A stretch of 64,000 nt of DNA from contig NZ_BCTA01000103.1 in assembly GCF_001570485.1 (NCBI RefSeq), positions 1 through 64,000 of the forward strand, given 5' to 3'. Numbering within the stretch: position 1 is the stretch's first letter; each line of letters starts with the position of its first letter. Below are positions 17,601 to 25,859 of this stretch, piece by piece. The translations under genes and the position numbers were made by a program. The notes below the pieces were generated by a model. That model was given only the letters and a program-made list of their open reading frames with translations, made no database searches and was not told the DNA's origin. The DNA comes from Mycolicibacterium novocastrense. GTDB taxonomy: Bacteria > Actinomycetota > Actinomycetes > Mycobacteriales > Mycobacteriaceae.

Positions 17601-17827
17601 ACAACCGCACCGGCGCAATCCACCAATTGGGCCATGATCTCGCGCAGCCGCTCGGCGCCGACTGAGCGGGCGATGTCCATTGAGCGCACAACGTCGGCGA
17701 ACAGCACGGTCACCTGCTTGTACTCGGCGCGCGGTCCTTCGCGGGTCAAAGGCGCGCCACACTCGCTGCAGAACTTGGCGGTGGCGCGTACCGCAGCGCC
17801 ACACGTCCCGCAGCGGGCCTCCTCCAC
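14663..17827 (-). CDS. Zinc-ribbon class III cyclase fused to AAA ATPase regulator
   Basis: A 1,054-residue cytoplasmic signalling protein. Residues 6-23 form a zinc ribbon (Cys6, Cys9, Cys20, Cys23). About 35-215 is a class III nucleotidyl cyclase with metal Asp residues in VTVLFADVVRS and KFTGDGIMAVF. The transition-state region reads EHVGMAQRMES, with Gly where Asn is usual, so activity is uncertain. An AAA-type NTPase follows with Walker A GPAGIGKSRLA and Walker B YLIEDAHW, then a long helical, TPR-like C-terminal half. Such proteins act as sensor-regulators; the ligand is unknown. Start is GTG 17827. It is transcribed with the upstream SDR and metallo-hydrolase genes (10-base gap to the SDR stop). 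Confidence 0.85.
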   Translation of the reverse strand: MEEARCGTCGAAVRATAKFCSECGAPLTREGPRAEYKQVTVLFADVVRSMDIARSVGAERLREIMAQLVDCAGAVVRRYGGTVDKFTGDGIMAVFGAPISLEDHAVRACLSALGVQDGIRDVAEDVRRRDGVELQLRIGLNSGQVITGELATAAPGYTAIGEHVGMAQRMESVAPPGGVMLSGSTVRLVQGVAALGEPESVHLKGSADPIVARRLLGFTQRRGARRSESQLVGRRWEMTALEGLLDRAIEGQGAVVGVTGPAGIGKSRLARELAEMATARGVDLFATFCESHTSQVPFHVVKSLFKAATGVEGLGAASARTLLRAQSADTDSVDLALFEDLLGIGDANAPLPSIDPDARRRRLTAWVNAASLAAGTPAVYLIEDAHWIDEASESLFADFLSVIPQTPLLTVITYRSEYRGTLAQVPGAQTFALAPLSDHETAALVSHLLGDDDSVRTLAEAITERAAGTPFFAEEIALELAERGVLQGEPGSYVMTADAADVVVPATLQATIASRIDRLDPKAKRTLAAAAVVGLRFGTELLTDIGVDPVVDDLLAAQLIDQVTFTRHPEYVFHQPLIRTVAYETQLKSDRAEVHRRVAATIEQRSAGSGDGSAALIAEHLEAARDLDAAYEWHMRAGTWSVDRDIAAARLSWERARLVADAFPVDHPDRTVKRIAPRTTLCATDWRVHAEDSAARFAELRELCAAVDDKTSLAIAAMGPMAAHSQRGEFQEAQRLASEQLALLDSIGDPMLTAQAAFGAMGVKAQTGEMAAVLRWAQATIDWADGDPTKGSLVVSSPLAVALALRGMARWWLGHSTWHDDLDNAAAFAQQSAEPLTLAVVLSWRYGMGIWHGVLLPDDRAVHTVEAALQTAEAAGNDYAVVMVKWLLGSALMLREGTEDRHRGHELLIELREVWLRQRYHVSELPVLETYLGREQALAGHRDEGIATLRNSVEEMMGRGHRGYYIPATGLLVEALLDRGGSDDVTEAQAAIAALAAAPADGSVIPGIWLLHMEALLARARGDHARYGELRDRYREMATSLGFEAHMRWAAAMP

Positions 17828-17837
17828 CCGATAAGTG

Positions 17838-18698
17838 TCACCGCAAAACGCGGTCGAATTGCCTGATCGGGTGAATTCCGTGCAGGTCGCGGTACGACGC
17901 CGGCTCGCGGTCTTCGGCGTCCTTGATGCCGTACTGCGCCGCCAACTCCGCGCCGATGAAGGTCTGGCCGCTCTTGTCCATCAACTGGGGGTCGTGGAAC
18001 AGGGCCCAGATCAGGTGCCCGGTGAACTCCGGTGTCTCGGTGTTGTCGAGGAGATGGGCGAGCTTGTCGGGCGCGGTCGCGACGAGCTGCTTGAAGCGTT
18101 CGGTCAACAGCACGCCCATCCAGATCGAGGCCGTCGCGATGCCGAAGTCGCGGAAGTCGACCGCCATGTCGGCGGCCATCTTGTCGGTGCCGGCCTTGTG
18201 AACGCCGTACGCCGGGCCGAACACATAGTGGGCCGCCCCGGGCGCGGAGGTGAACACCACCAAGCCACGCCGCTGCGCGAGCATCAGCGGGGCTGCGTAC
18301 ACGGTCGCGACATAGCTGCTGCGCAGTCCCACGTCGAGGGTGTCGATGACGTTGACGGGCTCTTCCCAGAACCGGGTCCGGCCCATCATCTCATCGCGGA
18401 TGGTCACCGCGTTGTTCACCAGGATGTCCAGCCGGGCCTGTTCCCGCCCGACCCGCTCGAAAAGGGCTTTCGTCTGTTCGTCGTCGGCATGGTCGACGCG
18501 GACGGCGATCCCGGTGCCGCCCGCGGCCGTGACCAGCTCGGCGGTCTCGTGAATCGTTCCGTCGAGCACCGACTCGCCCGCGCGCTCGGTGCGTCCGGTG
18601 ACATACACCGTGCAGCCGTGGCTGCCCAGGGCGTGTGCGATTCCGCGTCCGGCGCCGCGGCTGGCACCCGTGACGACTGCGACCGGCGCGTCTACCAA
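17838..18698 (-). CDS. Short-chain dehydrogenase/reductase
   Basis: A 286-residue NAD(P)-dependent oxidoreductase of the SDR family. It has the cofactor motif TGASRGAGRGIA, the NNAV structural motif (ILVNNAVT), and a catalytic region containing FTSAPGA followed by YGVHKAG (Tyr-x-x-x-Lys; Tyr-Gly-Val-His-Lys). Substrate is unknown. The start is a TTG at 18698 that overlaps the stop of the metallo-hydrolase gene (TTGGTAG), with GGAAAG about 8 bases upstream. This gives VDAPVAVVTGASRG, the normal SDR N-terminus; the in-frame GTG/ATG codons further upstream would add about 50 Arg/Gly-rich residues antisense to nothing conserved. Probably co-transcribed with its neighbours. Confidence 0.88.
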   Translation of the reverse strand: MVDAPVAVVTGASRGAGRGIAHALGSHGCTVYVTGRTERAGESVLDGTIHETAELVTAAGGTGIAVRVDHADDEQTKALFERVGREQARLDILVNNAVTIRDEMMGRTRFWEEPVNVIDTLDVGLRSSYVATVYAAPLMLAQRRGLVVFTSAPGAAHYVFGPAYGVHKAGTDKMAADMAVDFRDFGIATASIWMGVLLTERFKQLVATAPDKLAHLLDNTETPEFTGHLIWALFHDPQLMDKSGQTFIGAELAAQYGIKDAEDREPASYRDLHGIHPIRQFDRVLR

Positions 18699-19363
18699 CC
18701 GCGTTCTTTCCACTCGGCCAGATGCGGCCGCTCCGCGCCGAGCGTCGTGTCGTCGCCGTGGCCCGGGTAGACCACCGTCGAATCGTCGTAGACCTCGAAC
18801 ACGCGGCGGGTCACATCCCCCAGCAACTGGTCGAAAGCCCCGTCCTCCCACGTCTTGCCGACACCGCCGGGGAACAGGCAGTCGCCTGTGAACAGGTGCG
18901 TCGACTCATCGGCCCCGTCGAGTGCGAGCGCCACCGAGCCGGGAGTGTGGCCCTGCAGGTGGATGACGTCGAAGGACAGCTCCCCGATGTCGACCTTGTC
19001 CCCGTGGGCGAGGTTCCGATCGGGCCGGACCGGCAGCGGGTCGGCGTCGAGCTGGTGCGCGGCCGTCGGCACCCCGGTGACCTTGGCCACTTCTTCCAGC
19101 GCCTGCCAGTGGTCGAAGTGCTGGTGGCTCGTGACGATCAGCGACAGTGTCGGGGCGTGCTTCTCGATCAGGCCGAGGAGGACCGGTGCGTCGTTGGCGG
19201 CGTCGATCAGCAGGGTTTCGCCGGTTTTGGAACACGTGACCAGGTAGGCGTTGTTGTCCATCGGGCCGACCGAGACCTTGACGATCGAGGCGCCCGGGAG
19301 CGTGCGCCGGGCCGCGGTCCCTGGCTCGACGTGGCCGGTGTAGTTGTCGTCGACGAGGGTCAT
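18692..19363 (-). CDS. Metallo-beta-lactamase-fold hydrolase, Rv1637c-like
   Basis: A 223-residue metallo-beta-lactamase-fold protein resembling glyoxalase II. The metal ligands are present: SHQHFDHWQAL (His-x-His-x-Asp-His), GHTPGS, FTGDCLF and YPGHGDDTTLG. Its position, divergent from uvrA, matches M. tuberculosis Rv1637c. The substrate is unknown; a thioester hydrolase role is possible from the fold. ATG 19363 is chosen because family similarity starts at TLVDDNYTG; a GTG at 19372 is an alternative. The first gene of a likely minus-strand operon, overlapping the SDR. Confidence 0.9.
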   Translation of the reverse strand: MTLVDDNYTGHVEPGTAARRTLPGASIVKVSVGPMDNNAYLVTCSKTGETLLIDAANDAPVLLGLIEKHAPTLSLIVTSHQHFDHWQALEEVAKVTGVPTAAHQLDADPLPVRPDRNLAHGDKVDIGELSFDVIHLQGHTPGSVALALDGADESTHLFTGDCLFPGGVGKTWEDGAFDQLLGDVTRRVFEVYDDSTVVYPGHGDDTTLGAERPHLAEWKERGW

Positions 19364-19393
19364 GTGTTTCACCGTATCCGCCTTGTCTGGGGC

Positions 19394-19416
19394 TTGTCGG
19401 TGGGTCCACATAGAGT
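19394..19416 (+). promoter_or_regulatory. RecA-NDp/PafBC-type DNA-damage promoter of uvrA
   Basis: TTGTCGGTG (19394-19402), eight bases, then TAGAGT (19411-19416) fits the mycobacterial LexA-independent damage-inducible motif tTGTCRGTG-N8-TANNNT, now attributed to the PafBC activator. It lies 33 bases before the GTG start of uvrA, a suitable distance. No convincing LexA box (TCGAAC-N4-GTTCGA) is seen, so control should be RecA/LexA-independent. Confidence 0.88.
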
Positions 19417-19448
19417 GGTTTTGAACTATGTCTTCGGGAGGAAACCGG

Positions 19449-22358
19449 GTGGCTGACCGCCTTGTCGTCAAGGGTGCGCGCGAGCACAACCTGCGAAGTG
19501 TCGATCTTGATTTACCACGCGACGCGCTGATCGTCTTCACCGGGCTGTCGGGGTCGGGGAAGTCGTCGCTGGCCTTCGACACGATCTTCGCCGAGGGCCA
19601 GCGCCGCTACGTGGAGTCGCTGTCGGCCTATGCCCGCCAGTTCCTCGGTCAGATGGACAAACCCGACGTCGACTTCATCGAGGGTCTGTCCCCGGCGGTG
19701 TCCATCGACCAGAAGTCGACCAACCGCAACCCGCGGTCGACGGTCGGCACCATCACCGAGGTCTACGACTACCTGCGCCTGCTATACGCCCGCGCGGGCA
19801 CTCCGCACTGTCCCATCTGCGGTGAGCGCATCGCCCGGCAGACGCCTCAACAGATCGTCGATCAGGTGCTGGCCATGGACGAGGGCCTGCGTTTCCAGGT
19901 GCTCGCGCCGGTGGTGCGCACCCGTAAGGGCGAGTTCGTCGACCTGTTCGACAAGCTGAACACGCAGGGCTACAGCCGCGTGCGTGTCGACGGTGTGGTG
20001 TATCCGCTCACCGATCCGCCGAAGCTCAAGAAGCAGGAAAAACATGACATCGAGGTGGTCGTCGACCGCCTGACCGTGAAGGCCAGCGCCAAGCAGCGGC
20101 TGACCGACTCGATCGAGACCGCGCTGAATCTCGCCGACGGCATCGTCGTGCTGGAGTTCGTCGATCGTGAGGACGACCACCCGCACCGCGAACAGCGGTT
20201 CTCCGAGAAGCTGGCCTGCCCAAACGGGCACCCGTTGGCCGTCGACGACCTCGAGCCGCGGTCGTTCTCCTTCAACTCGCCCTACGGCGCCTGCCCCGAA
20301 TGCCTGGGCCTGGGCATCCGCAAGGAGGTCGATCCCGAACTGGTCGTGCCGGATCCGGACCTGACCCTGGCTGAGGGGGCGATCGCACCCTGGTCGATGG
20401 GGCAGACCGCGGAGTACTTCACGCGGATGCTGGCCGGTCTCGGCGACGCGCTCGGGTTCGATGTGAACACGCCGTGGAAGAAGCTGCCTGCCAAGGCGCG
20501 CAGGGCGATTCTCGAGGGCTGCGACGAGCAGGTGCACGTGCGGTACAAGAACCGCTACGGCCGAACCCGTTCGTACTACGCCGATTTCGAGGGTGTGATG
20601 GCGTTCCTGCAGCGCAGGATGGAGCAGACGGACTCCGAGCAGATGAAGGAGCGTTACGAGGGCTTCATGCGCGACGTGCCCTGTCCGGAGTGCGAGGGCA
20701 CACGGCTCAAACCCGAAATCCTCGCGGTGACGCTGACGGCGGGCGAGTTCGGCCCGAAGTCCATCGCCGAGGTCGCCGAGTTGTCCATCGCGGAGTGCTC
20801 GGAGTTCCTCAACGCGCTGACGCTGGGCGCACGCGAACAGGCCATCGCGGGCCAGGTGCTCAAGGAGATCCAGTCGCGGCTGGGCTTCCTACTCGACGTC
20901 GGCCTGGACTACCTGTCGCTGTCGCGGGCCGCCGCCACGCTGTCCGGCGGTGAGGCGCAACGCATCCGGCTCGCCACGCAGATCGGATCGGGGCTCGTCG
21001 GGGTGCTCTACGTGCTCGACGAACCGTCGATCGGGCTGCACCAGCGGGACAACCGTCGGCTGATCGACACGCTCGTCCGGTTGCGGGATCTGGGGAACAC
21101 GCTGATCGTCGTCGAGCACGATCTCGACACCATCGCCCATGCCGACTGGGTTGTCGACATCGGCCCCGCGGCGGGCGAGCACGGCGGTCAAATAGTGCAC
21201 AGCGGACCCTACGACGAGCTGCTGAAGAACCCGGAATCGCTTACGGGAGCCTATCTTTCGGGCAAGGAAGAGATCGAGGTGCCGGCGATCCGGCGGCCGG
21301 TCGACAAGAAGCGGCTGCTGACGGTGGTCGGCGCCCGCGAGCACAACCTGCGCGAGATCGACGTATCCTTCCCGCTCGGGGTGCTGACCTCGGTCACCGG
21401 CGTTTCGGGATCGGGTAAGTCGACGTTGGTCAACGACATCCTGGCGTCGGTGTTGGCGAACAAGCTCAACGGGGCGCGGCAGGTGCCGGGTCGCCACACC
21501 CGGGTGACGGGGCTGGACAAGCTCGACAAGCTGGTCCGCGTCGACCAGTCACCGATCGGCCGCACACCGCGGTCCAACCCCGCCACCTACACCGGCGTCT
21601 TCGACAAGATCCGCACGCTGTTCGCGGCCACCACCGAGGCCAAGGTGCGCGGGTATCAACCGGGACGGTTCTCGTTCAACGTCAAGGGCGGTCGCTGCGA
21701 GGCGTGTTCGGGTGACGGCACCATCAAGATCGAGATGAACTTCCTGCCCGATGTGTACGTGCCATGCGAGGTGTGCCACGGCGCCCGGTACAACCGCGAG
21801 ACGCTCGAGGTGCACTACAAGGGCAAGACCATCGCGGAGGTTCTCGACATGTCGATCGAGGAGGCGTCGGAGTTCTTCGCGCCGATCACCTCGATCCACC
21901 GATACCTCAAGACGCTCGTCGACGTGGGCCTGGGCTACGTACGCCTCGGACAGCCGGCGCCGACGCTGTCCGGTGGTGAGGCTCAGCGCGTGAAGCTGGC
22001 CTCCGAGCTGCAGAAGCGGTCGACCGGCCGCACGGTGTACATCCTCGACGAGCCGACCACCGGCCTGCACTTCGAAGACATCCGCAAGCTGCTCAAGGTC
22101 ATCAACGGCCTTGTGGACAAAGGCAATACGGTGATCGTCATCGAGCACAACCTCGACGTGATCAAGACTTCGGATTGGATCGTCGACATGGGGCCCGAGG
22201 GCGGAGCGGGCGGCGGCACCCTCGTCGCGTCGGGCACCCCGGAGGACGTCGCGGCCAACCCGGACAGCTACACCGGTCACTTCCTCGCCGAATGCCTGGG
22301 CGTCGCACGACCGAAACCCAAGGCGCGCAACGGGAAGCGCGCCAAGGTCAGCGCTTAG
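19449..22358 (+). CDS. uvrA: Excinuclease ABC subunit A
   Basis: UvrA recognises DNA lesions and loads UvrB in nucleotide excision repair. The 969-residue protein has two ABC ATPase modules: Walker A GLSGSGKSSLAF and GVSGSGKSTLVN, signatures LSGGEAQRIRLA and LSGGEAQRVKLA, and DEPSIGLH and DEPTTGLH. A zinc finger with two C-x2-C pairs is present (CEACSG and CEVCHG). The first-module finger is atypical, with CPNGH in place of one C-x2-C pair, as common in actinobacteria. GTG 19449 is preferred over ATG 19428 because GGAGG lies seven bases before it and the family begins ADRLVVKGAREHNL. A damage-type promoter precedes it, and a large palindrome follows the stop. Confidence 0.98.
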   Translation: MADRLVVKGAREHNLRSVDLDLPRDALIVFTGLSGSGKSSLAFDTIFAEGQRRYVESLSAYARQFLGQMDKPDVDFIEGLSPAVSIDQKSTNRNPRSTVGTITEVYDYLRLLYARAGTPHCPICGERIARQTPQQIVDQVLAMDEGLRFQVLAPVVRTRKGEFVDLFDKLNTQGYSRVRVDGVVYPLTDPPKLKKQEKHDIEVVVDRLTVKASAKQRLTDSIETALNLADGIVVLEFVDREDDHPHREQRFSEKLACPNGHPLAVDDLEPRSFSFNSPYGACPECLGLGIRKEVDPELVVPDPDLTLAEGAIAPWSMGQTAEYFTRMLAGLGDALGFDVNTPWKKLPAKARRAILEGCDEQVHVRYKNRYGRTRSYYADFEGVMAFLQRRMEQTDSEQMKERYEGFMRDVPCPECEGTRLKPEILAVTLTAGEFGPKSIAEVAELSIAECSEFLNALTLGAREQAIAGQVLKEIQSRLGFLLDVGLDYLSLSRAAATLSGGEAQRIRLATQIGSGLVGVLYVLDEPSIGLHQRDNRRLIDTLVRLRDLGNTLIVVEHDLDTIAHADWVVDIGPAAGEHGGQIVHSGPYDELLKNPESLTGAYLSGKEEIEVPAIRRPVDKKRLLTVVGAREHNLREIDVSFPLGVLTSVTGVSGSGKSTLVNDILASVLANKLNGARQVPGRHTRVTGLDKLDKLVRVDQSPIGRTPRSNPATYTGVFDKIRTLFAATTEAKVRGYQPGRFSFNVKGGRCEACSGDGTIKIEMNFLPDVYVPCEVCHGARYNRETLEVHYKGKTIAEVLDMSIEEASEFFAPITSIHRYLKTLVDVGLGYVRLGQPAPTLSGGEAQRVKLASELQKRSTGRTVYILDEPTTGLHFEDIRKLLKVINGLVDKGNTVIVIEHNLDVIKTSDWIVDMGPEGGAGGGTLVASGTPEDVAANPDSYTGHFLAECLGVARPKPKARNGKRAKVSA

Positions 22359-22366
22359 CGCCTTCG

Positions 22367-22424
22367 CCGAGAATGCGGTTTCTGACGGGATTCGGTCGAA
22401 ATCCGTCAGAAAGCGCAGTCTCGG
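22367..22424. terminator. Large imperfect palindrome, probable bidirectional terminator
   Basis: A 58-base near-palindrome pairs CCGAGA-TGCG-TTTCTGACGG with CCGTCAGAAA-CGCA-TCTCGG around a short central loop. It fills the gap between the convergent uvrA and the winged-helix gene (22427). There is no long U-run, as is usual in mycobacteria. Position and symmetry suggest termination on both strands. Confidence 0.7.
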
Positions 22425-22426
22425 CG

Positions 22427-23584
22427 TCAGCCCTTCGACAGCGGCGACGGGAACCGCGGGCTGACCCGTACGCCGTCGAGCCAGTCGGTCAACTCGTCGG
22501 CACGCTTCTTCAGTTGCTTGTGCGCCGAACGACCGACGTCCTCGAGCAGTCGCAACTCGACTCGGCCGTCGTCACCCTGGCCCCACGCACCGACGATCCT
22601 GCCGTCGCACCATGCGGTGGGCCCGCCGTTGCCGTTCCTGTCGAATACCTGCGCCCGGTACGGCCCGAGATACCAGTCGCGGTCGAACCAGCCCATCGTC
22701 GTGACGTCCAGACCGGGCAACAGGGCGCACCACGGTTCGGGTTCGGGTTCGACGTCGAGATCGTCGGGCAGGGCGAACCCCGGTATGCCGTCCAGATCGA
22801 CCTCGACCGCGCCGACGTCCCGCAACGCCTCCCGCGCCCATGTCAGCGTGTTGCCGAACCACCACTTGACATCGGCCACGGTGGCCGGGCCGAACACTGC
22901 GAGCCAGCGGCGCACAAGCTTCGTGCGGGCCGTCTGCGGGTCGGCCGCATCGGGCGTGCCGATCCAGTCGTCGGTGGCAACCCAACGCGGTCGTGACGTC
23001 GTCCATTTTCCGTCGTTGGGGCCGCGCATGATGTCGCCGCGCACCGCCAGCACGGTCAAGATGCGCGGTGCCAAAGGGGTCTGGCCGCCCCACCGCTTAC
23101 CCGGGGCCGGGTCCCAGGACCCCGCCAACTCGGGTAGCGCCTCGCGCAGGTCCTTCGCGCTCGTGGGCCCCCGTTCGGCCAGATGCATCAGGACCGCCGC
23201 GCGGGCCGCGCCGAGCCATGCGTCGCCATCGGTGCAGACACCGGCCTTCTGTGCATCAGCGACGAGCCGCCGACGCTCGGTGTCGGCAACCCGGTCGCTT
23301 GCCGCGGACTGGATCAGCGGCACGTCGGCGGTGCGCACGGTCCACAGCGTTCTGCGCATCGCGAGATGTTTGACCAGCATGCGCCGCTCGTAGAGTTCGG
23401 CATCCAGATCGGCGACGTCAAATCCTTGCAGCCGCGCCCACATCGACAGGTACGGGGTCGCCGGATCAGTCGCATGCAGCCCGAGCACACCGTCGACCAC
23501 AGCACCGATGGAGCCCGCCGGTGAACAGAGGAAGTGCCGACGCGCGAGCCGTGCCCGCCGCTCGTCGATCGTGAATCTGCGCAT
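22427..23584 (-). CDS. Winged-helix DNA-binding protein, HTH_42/AlkZ superfamily-like
   Basis: A 385-residue protein of the actinobacterial 'winged helix DNA-binding domain-containing' group. The N-terminus RRFTIDERRARLARRHFL and the block VLGLHATDPATPYLSMWAR are typical, followed by helices and a C-terminal strand region (GRIVGAWGQGDDGRVELRLL). The superfamily includes the AlkZ/YcaQ DNA glycosylases, whose catalytic Q-x-Q/D-type motif aligns roughly with LHATD here, so glycosylase activity is uncertain. Convergence with uvrA is suggestive of repair but not proof. ATG 23584 fits the family start; the longer upstream reading is Arg/Gly-rich and unsupported. Confidence 0.75.
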   Translation of the reverse strand: MRRFTIDERRARLARRHFLCSPAGSIGAVVDGVLGLHATDPATPYLSMWARLQGFDVADLDAELYERRMLVKHLAMRRTLWTVRTADVPLIQSAASDRVADTERRRLVADAQKAGVCTDGDAWLGAARAAVLMHLAERGPTSAKDLREALPELAGSWDPAPGKRWGGQTPLAPRILTVLAVRGDIMRGPNDGKWTTSRPRWVATDDWIGTPDAADPQTARTKLVRRWLAVFGPATVADVKWWFGNTLTWAREALRDVGAVEVDLDGIPGFALPDDLDVEPEPEPWCALLPGLDVTTMGWFDRDWYLGPYRAQVFDRNGNGGPTAWCDGRIVGAWGQGDDGRVELRLLEDVGRSAHKQLKKRADELTDWLDGVRVSPRFPSPLSKG

Positions 23585-23703
23585 CGCCTGCGAACCGTAC
23601 CGTCGGGCGCCGACAAAGTTTGGGATCGGTAGCGACCGGCGCGGTTTTGACTTACCGCCATGACGGGCGCCATCGGGGCGACGTCCCAAAGAAGGGAAGA
23701 TCG

Positions 23704-24177
23704 ATGAATCGCGTTGTTGTGGGTCTGATCGGACTGGTCGCCGGCGCCACCGTGCTGGTGGGGTGTTCGGACGACAAGGGAAGCGCCCCTGCGGTCAGCG
23801 CGGCGGGCGTGAGCAGTGGCGGCAGCACCGAGGTGAAGGTCGACGGCAAGGACCTCGAGGGACTGGACCTCAACACCGTCACGTGCGTGAAGCAGGGTGG
23901 CCGGATCAACGTCGCCAGCGGCGCGATCGGCGGTCAGCAGGGTCTGGGCATCGTGATGAGCGATGAGGCGAACCCGAAGGTGGAGTCGTTGGGCATGGTG
24001 GTCGACGGAAACGCCCTCGCGGTCAGCAACACCATGGGCGCCAAGGTCGGTTCGGCCGAGGTGAAGGTCGACGGCGACACCTACACCATCACCGGCGAAG
24101 CGACGGGCGCCGACATCTCGAACCCGATGGCAGGGTCGATTACCAAGCCGTTCACCGTCAAGGTCAACTGCAGTTGA
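23704..24177 (+). CDS. LpqH (19 kDa antigen) family lipoprotein
   Basis: A 157-residue exported lipoprotein. The signal peptide MNRVVVGLIGLVAGATVLVG ends in the lipobox LVGC, so Cys would be lipidated. The mature part follows the LpqH pattern: VDGKDLEGLDLNTVTC, GGRINVASGAIGG, a GNALAVS strand, DGDTYTITGEATGADISNP and a terminal PFTVKVNC, with the two conserved Cys that form a disulfide in this family. An AAGGGAAG ribosome-binding site precedes ATG 23704. The surface-exposed role is unknown for most paralogues. Its TGA overlaps a possible TTG start of the next gene (TTGA), so the two may be coupled. Confidence 0.92.
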   Translation: MNRVVVGLIGLVAGATVLVGCSDDKGSAPAVSAAGVSSGGSTEVKVDGKDLEGLDLNTVTCVKQGGRINVASGAIGGQQGLGIVMSDEANPKVESLGMVVDGNALAVSNTMGAKVGSAEVKVDGDTYTITGEATGADISNPMAGSITKPFTVKVNCS

Positions 24178-25859
24178 GCGATCCACCTCCTGAAGCGGCG
24201 GGCGTGCCAGGCATGCCCGCCGCTTTCTATGATTCGACCGTGGCGATCCCCGCGGACCTCGAGCGTGCGCGTCACCTGGCGTTCGCCGCCAACGAAGAGG
24301 CGGCCAAGGATCTCCTGCTGTCTCTGGTGCCGCAGATCGAACAGGCCGGCCGAGACGACTGGATGCTCGAGGTGTACGCGCTGCTCGGCGAGATCTACCT
24401 GGTCCGCACGGCGTACAACGGCACCGAGGAATGCCTGAACCGGATGCGTGAGTGCCTGGCTGCCTATTCGGCGATCCTCGCGGGCAGCAAGCCCGAGGCC
24501 GCGGCACAGGTGACGATGTCGACGGCCGAGATCGAGCTGATGGTGCGCCGGTACTCGCGGCGGGCACAGTTCCTGCAGACCGGGTTGGCCGCTGCACACG
24601 GGGACCACGAGACCGCCGAGGCCGCGCTGATTGCGCTGACCGACGACGAGCCGGTTGCCGGACTCACCGCCGAGCACCGATTCCTGATCACGTACGCCGA
24701 GATCCTGTGCGCGGTCGCACTGTGCGACGATGACCTGCACGTGAAGTCGATCCCGTTGTGGGAGCGCGTGATCGACGTGATTGATCGCCCGGGTGATGGT
24801 AGTGAACACCACGATCACCTTCTCGTCCTGGGAGCCACCGGCTATGGCAGGTTCTGCGTCGAGACCGGTCGGCTCGTTGCGGCCGAGCCCTGGCTGCGGC
24901 GGGCGGGGGCGCGCGCGGAGGCGCGGGGGTGGAGGTTGGCGGTGGCGCGCACTCAACTCGAACGCGCGACGGCGGCGTGGTCGGCGGGGGACCGGCCACA
25001 GGCGCAGACGTTGGTCCACGAGGCATATCCGGCCATCGCCGAACAATCTCGCGCACACGACGTCTCGCGGTGCTGGCTGTACTTCGGCCTGATCAGCATC
25101 TCCGTGAAAGCGCTCGACGATGCCGACGAACGGCTCGGCCACGCCGAACGGCACTGGCGTGAGATCGAGAAACCACTGCACATCCACCGGATCTTGTTGC
25201 AGCGCAGCTGGGTAGATATCTTCCGCGGAGACTTCGCCGCAGCGCTCGAGCGCGTCGAAGAGGCGCGCGAACTGCTCGACGCATGGCCACGGCACAGCTG
25301 GCTGCAGTACGCCCGCCTCGACGACCAGCTCGGTAACGTCTGGCGGGCCGATGCGCTGGGCGATCCCGTCCACGCGGCCGAAAAGCTGGAGAAGGCCGCC
25401 GAACTCAAGCTTCCCGCCGCGATGGCCGTCGACTCGGTTCGGTACTCGATTCCCGACGCCGATGCCCGGATGCGCTGGGCGACCTACGTTTCCGCCCCGA
25501 TTCTCGCCGGTGCCTTCGCCGTCGCATGGGAGTGGGGCAATACCGATCTCGTCAGCGAACTCATCGAATACCACAGCGCGCGGGGCACGTTCACCGCCGA
25601 ACCCGCTTCCGTCGACACCATGGACTGGGCGGGTACCGCCACAGCGGCCGTACCTGTGGAGTCCGCCGACGAGTACGCGCTCGTCGCCGCCGGACCGGCG
25701 GTCACTTCAGGTGCGTCGCTGACCCGGCTGGGACCGTTGCCGCCGTTGGTGATGGACCCTGCCACCGCACCGATCATCGGCCGCTACCGCGCGCTGGCAG
25801 CCGAGCGGTACGGCCGCGATGTGACCGCGGACGAGCCCGCGTGGTGCACGTGGCCTTGA
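24174..25859 (+). CDS. Helical-repeat (TPR-like) partner of the CHAT protease
   Basis: A protein of up to 561 residues, almost entirely amphipathic alpha-helix in paired-helix units (for example EEAAKDLLLSLVPQIEQAG, RDDWMLEVYALLGEIYL, AAWSAGDRPQAQTLVHEAYP), consistent with a TPR-type scaffold. No signal peptide or membrane segment is seen. It overlaps the CHAT gene by 10 bases, indicating translational coupling and a shared complex. TTG 24174 overlaps the lipoprotein stop (TTGA); ATG 24213 or GTG 24240 are alternatives, the latter just before the first clear helix (IPADLERARHLAFAA). No enzyme motif is recognisable. A role as sensor or substrate of the adjacent protease is inference from gene order only. 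Confidence 0.75.
   Translation: MSDPPPEAAGVPGMPAAFYDSTVAIPADLERARHLAFAANEEAAKDLLLSLVPQIEQAGRDDWMLEVYALLGEIYLVRTAYNGTEECLNRMRECLAAYSAILAGSKPEAAAQVTMSTAEIELMVRRYSRRAQFLQTGLAAAHGDHETAEAALIALTDDEPVAGLTAEHRFLITYAEILCAVALCDDDLHVKSIPLWERVIDVIDRPGDGSEHHDHLLVLGATGYGRFCVETGRLVAAEPWLRRAGARAEARGWRLAVARTQLERATAAWSAGDRPQAQTLVHEAYPAIAEQSRAHDVSRCWLYFGLISISVKALDDADERLGHAERHWREIEKPLHIHRILLQRSWVDIFRGDFAAALERVEEARELLDAWPRHSWLQYARLDDQLGNVWRADALGDPVHAAEKLEKAAELKLPAAMAVDSVRYSIPDADARMRWATYVSAPILAGAFAVAWEWGNTDLVSELIEYHSARGTFTAEPASVDTMDWAGTATAAVPVESADEYALVAAGPAVTSGASLTRLGPLPPLVMDPATAPIIGRYRALAAERYGRDVTADEPAWCTWP

Noticed and set aside
19413..19440. Possible LexA box before uvrA (GAACTATGTCTTC)
   Set aside because: The right half does not match GTTC; the RecA-NDp motif explains the promoter better.
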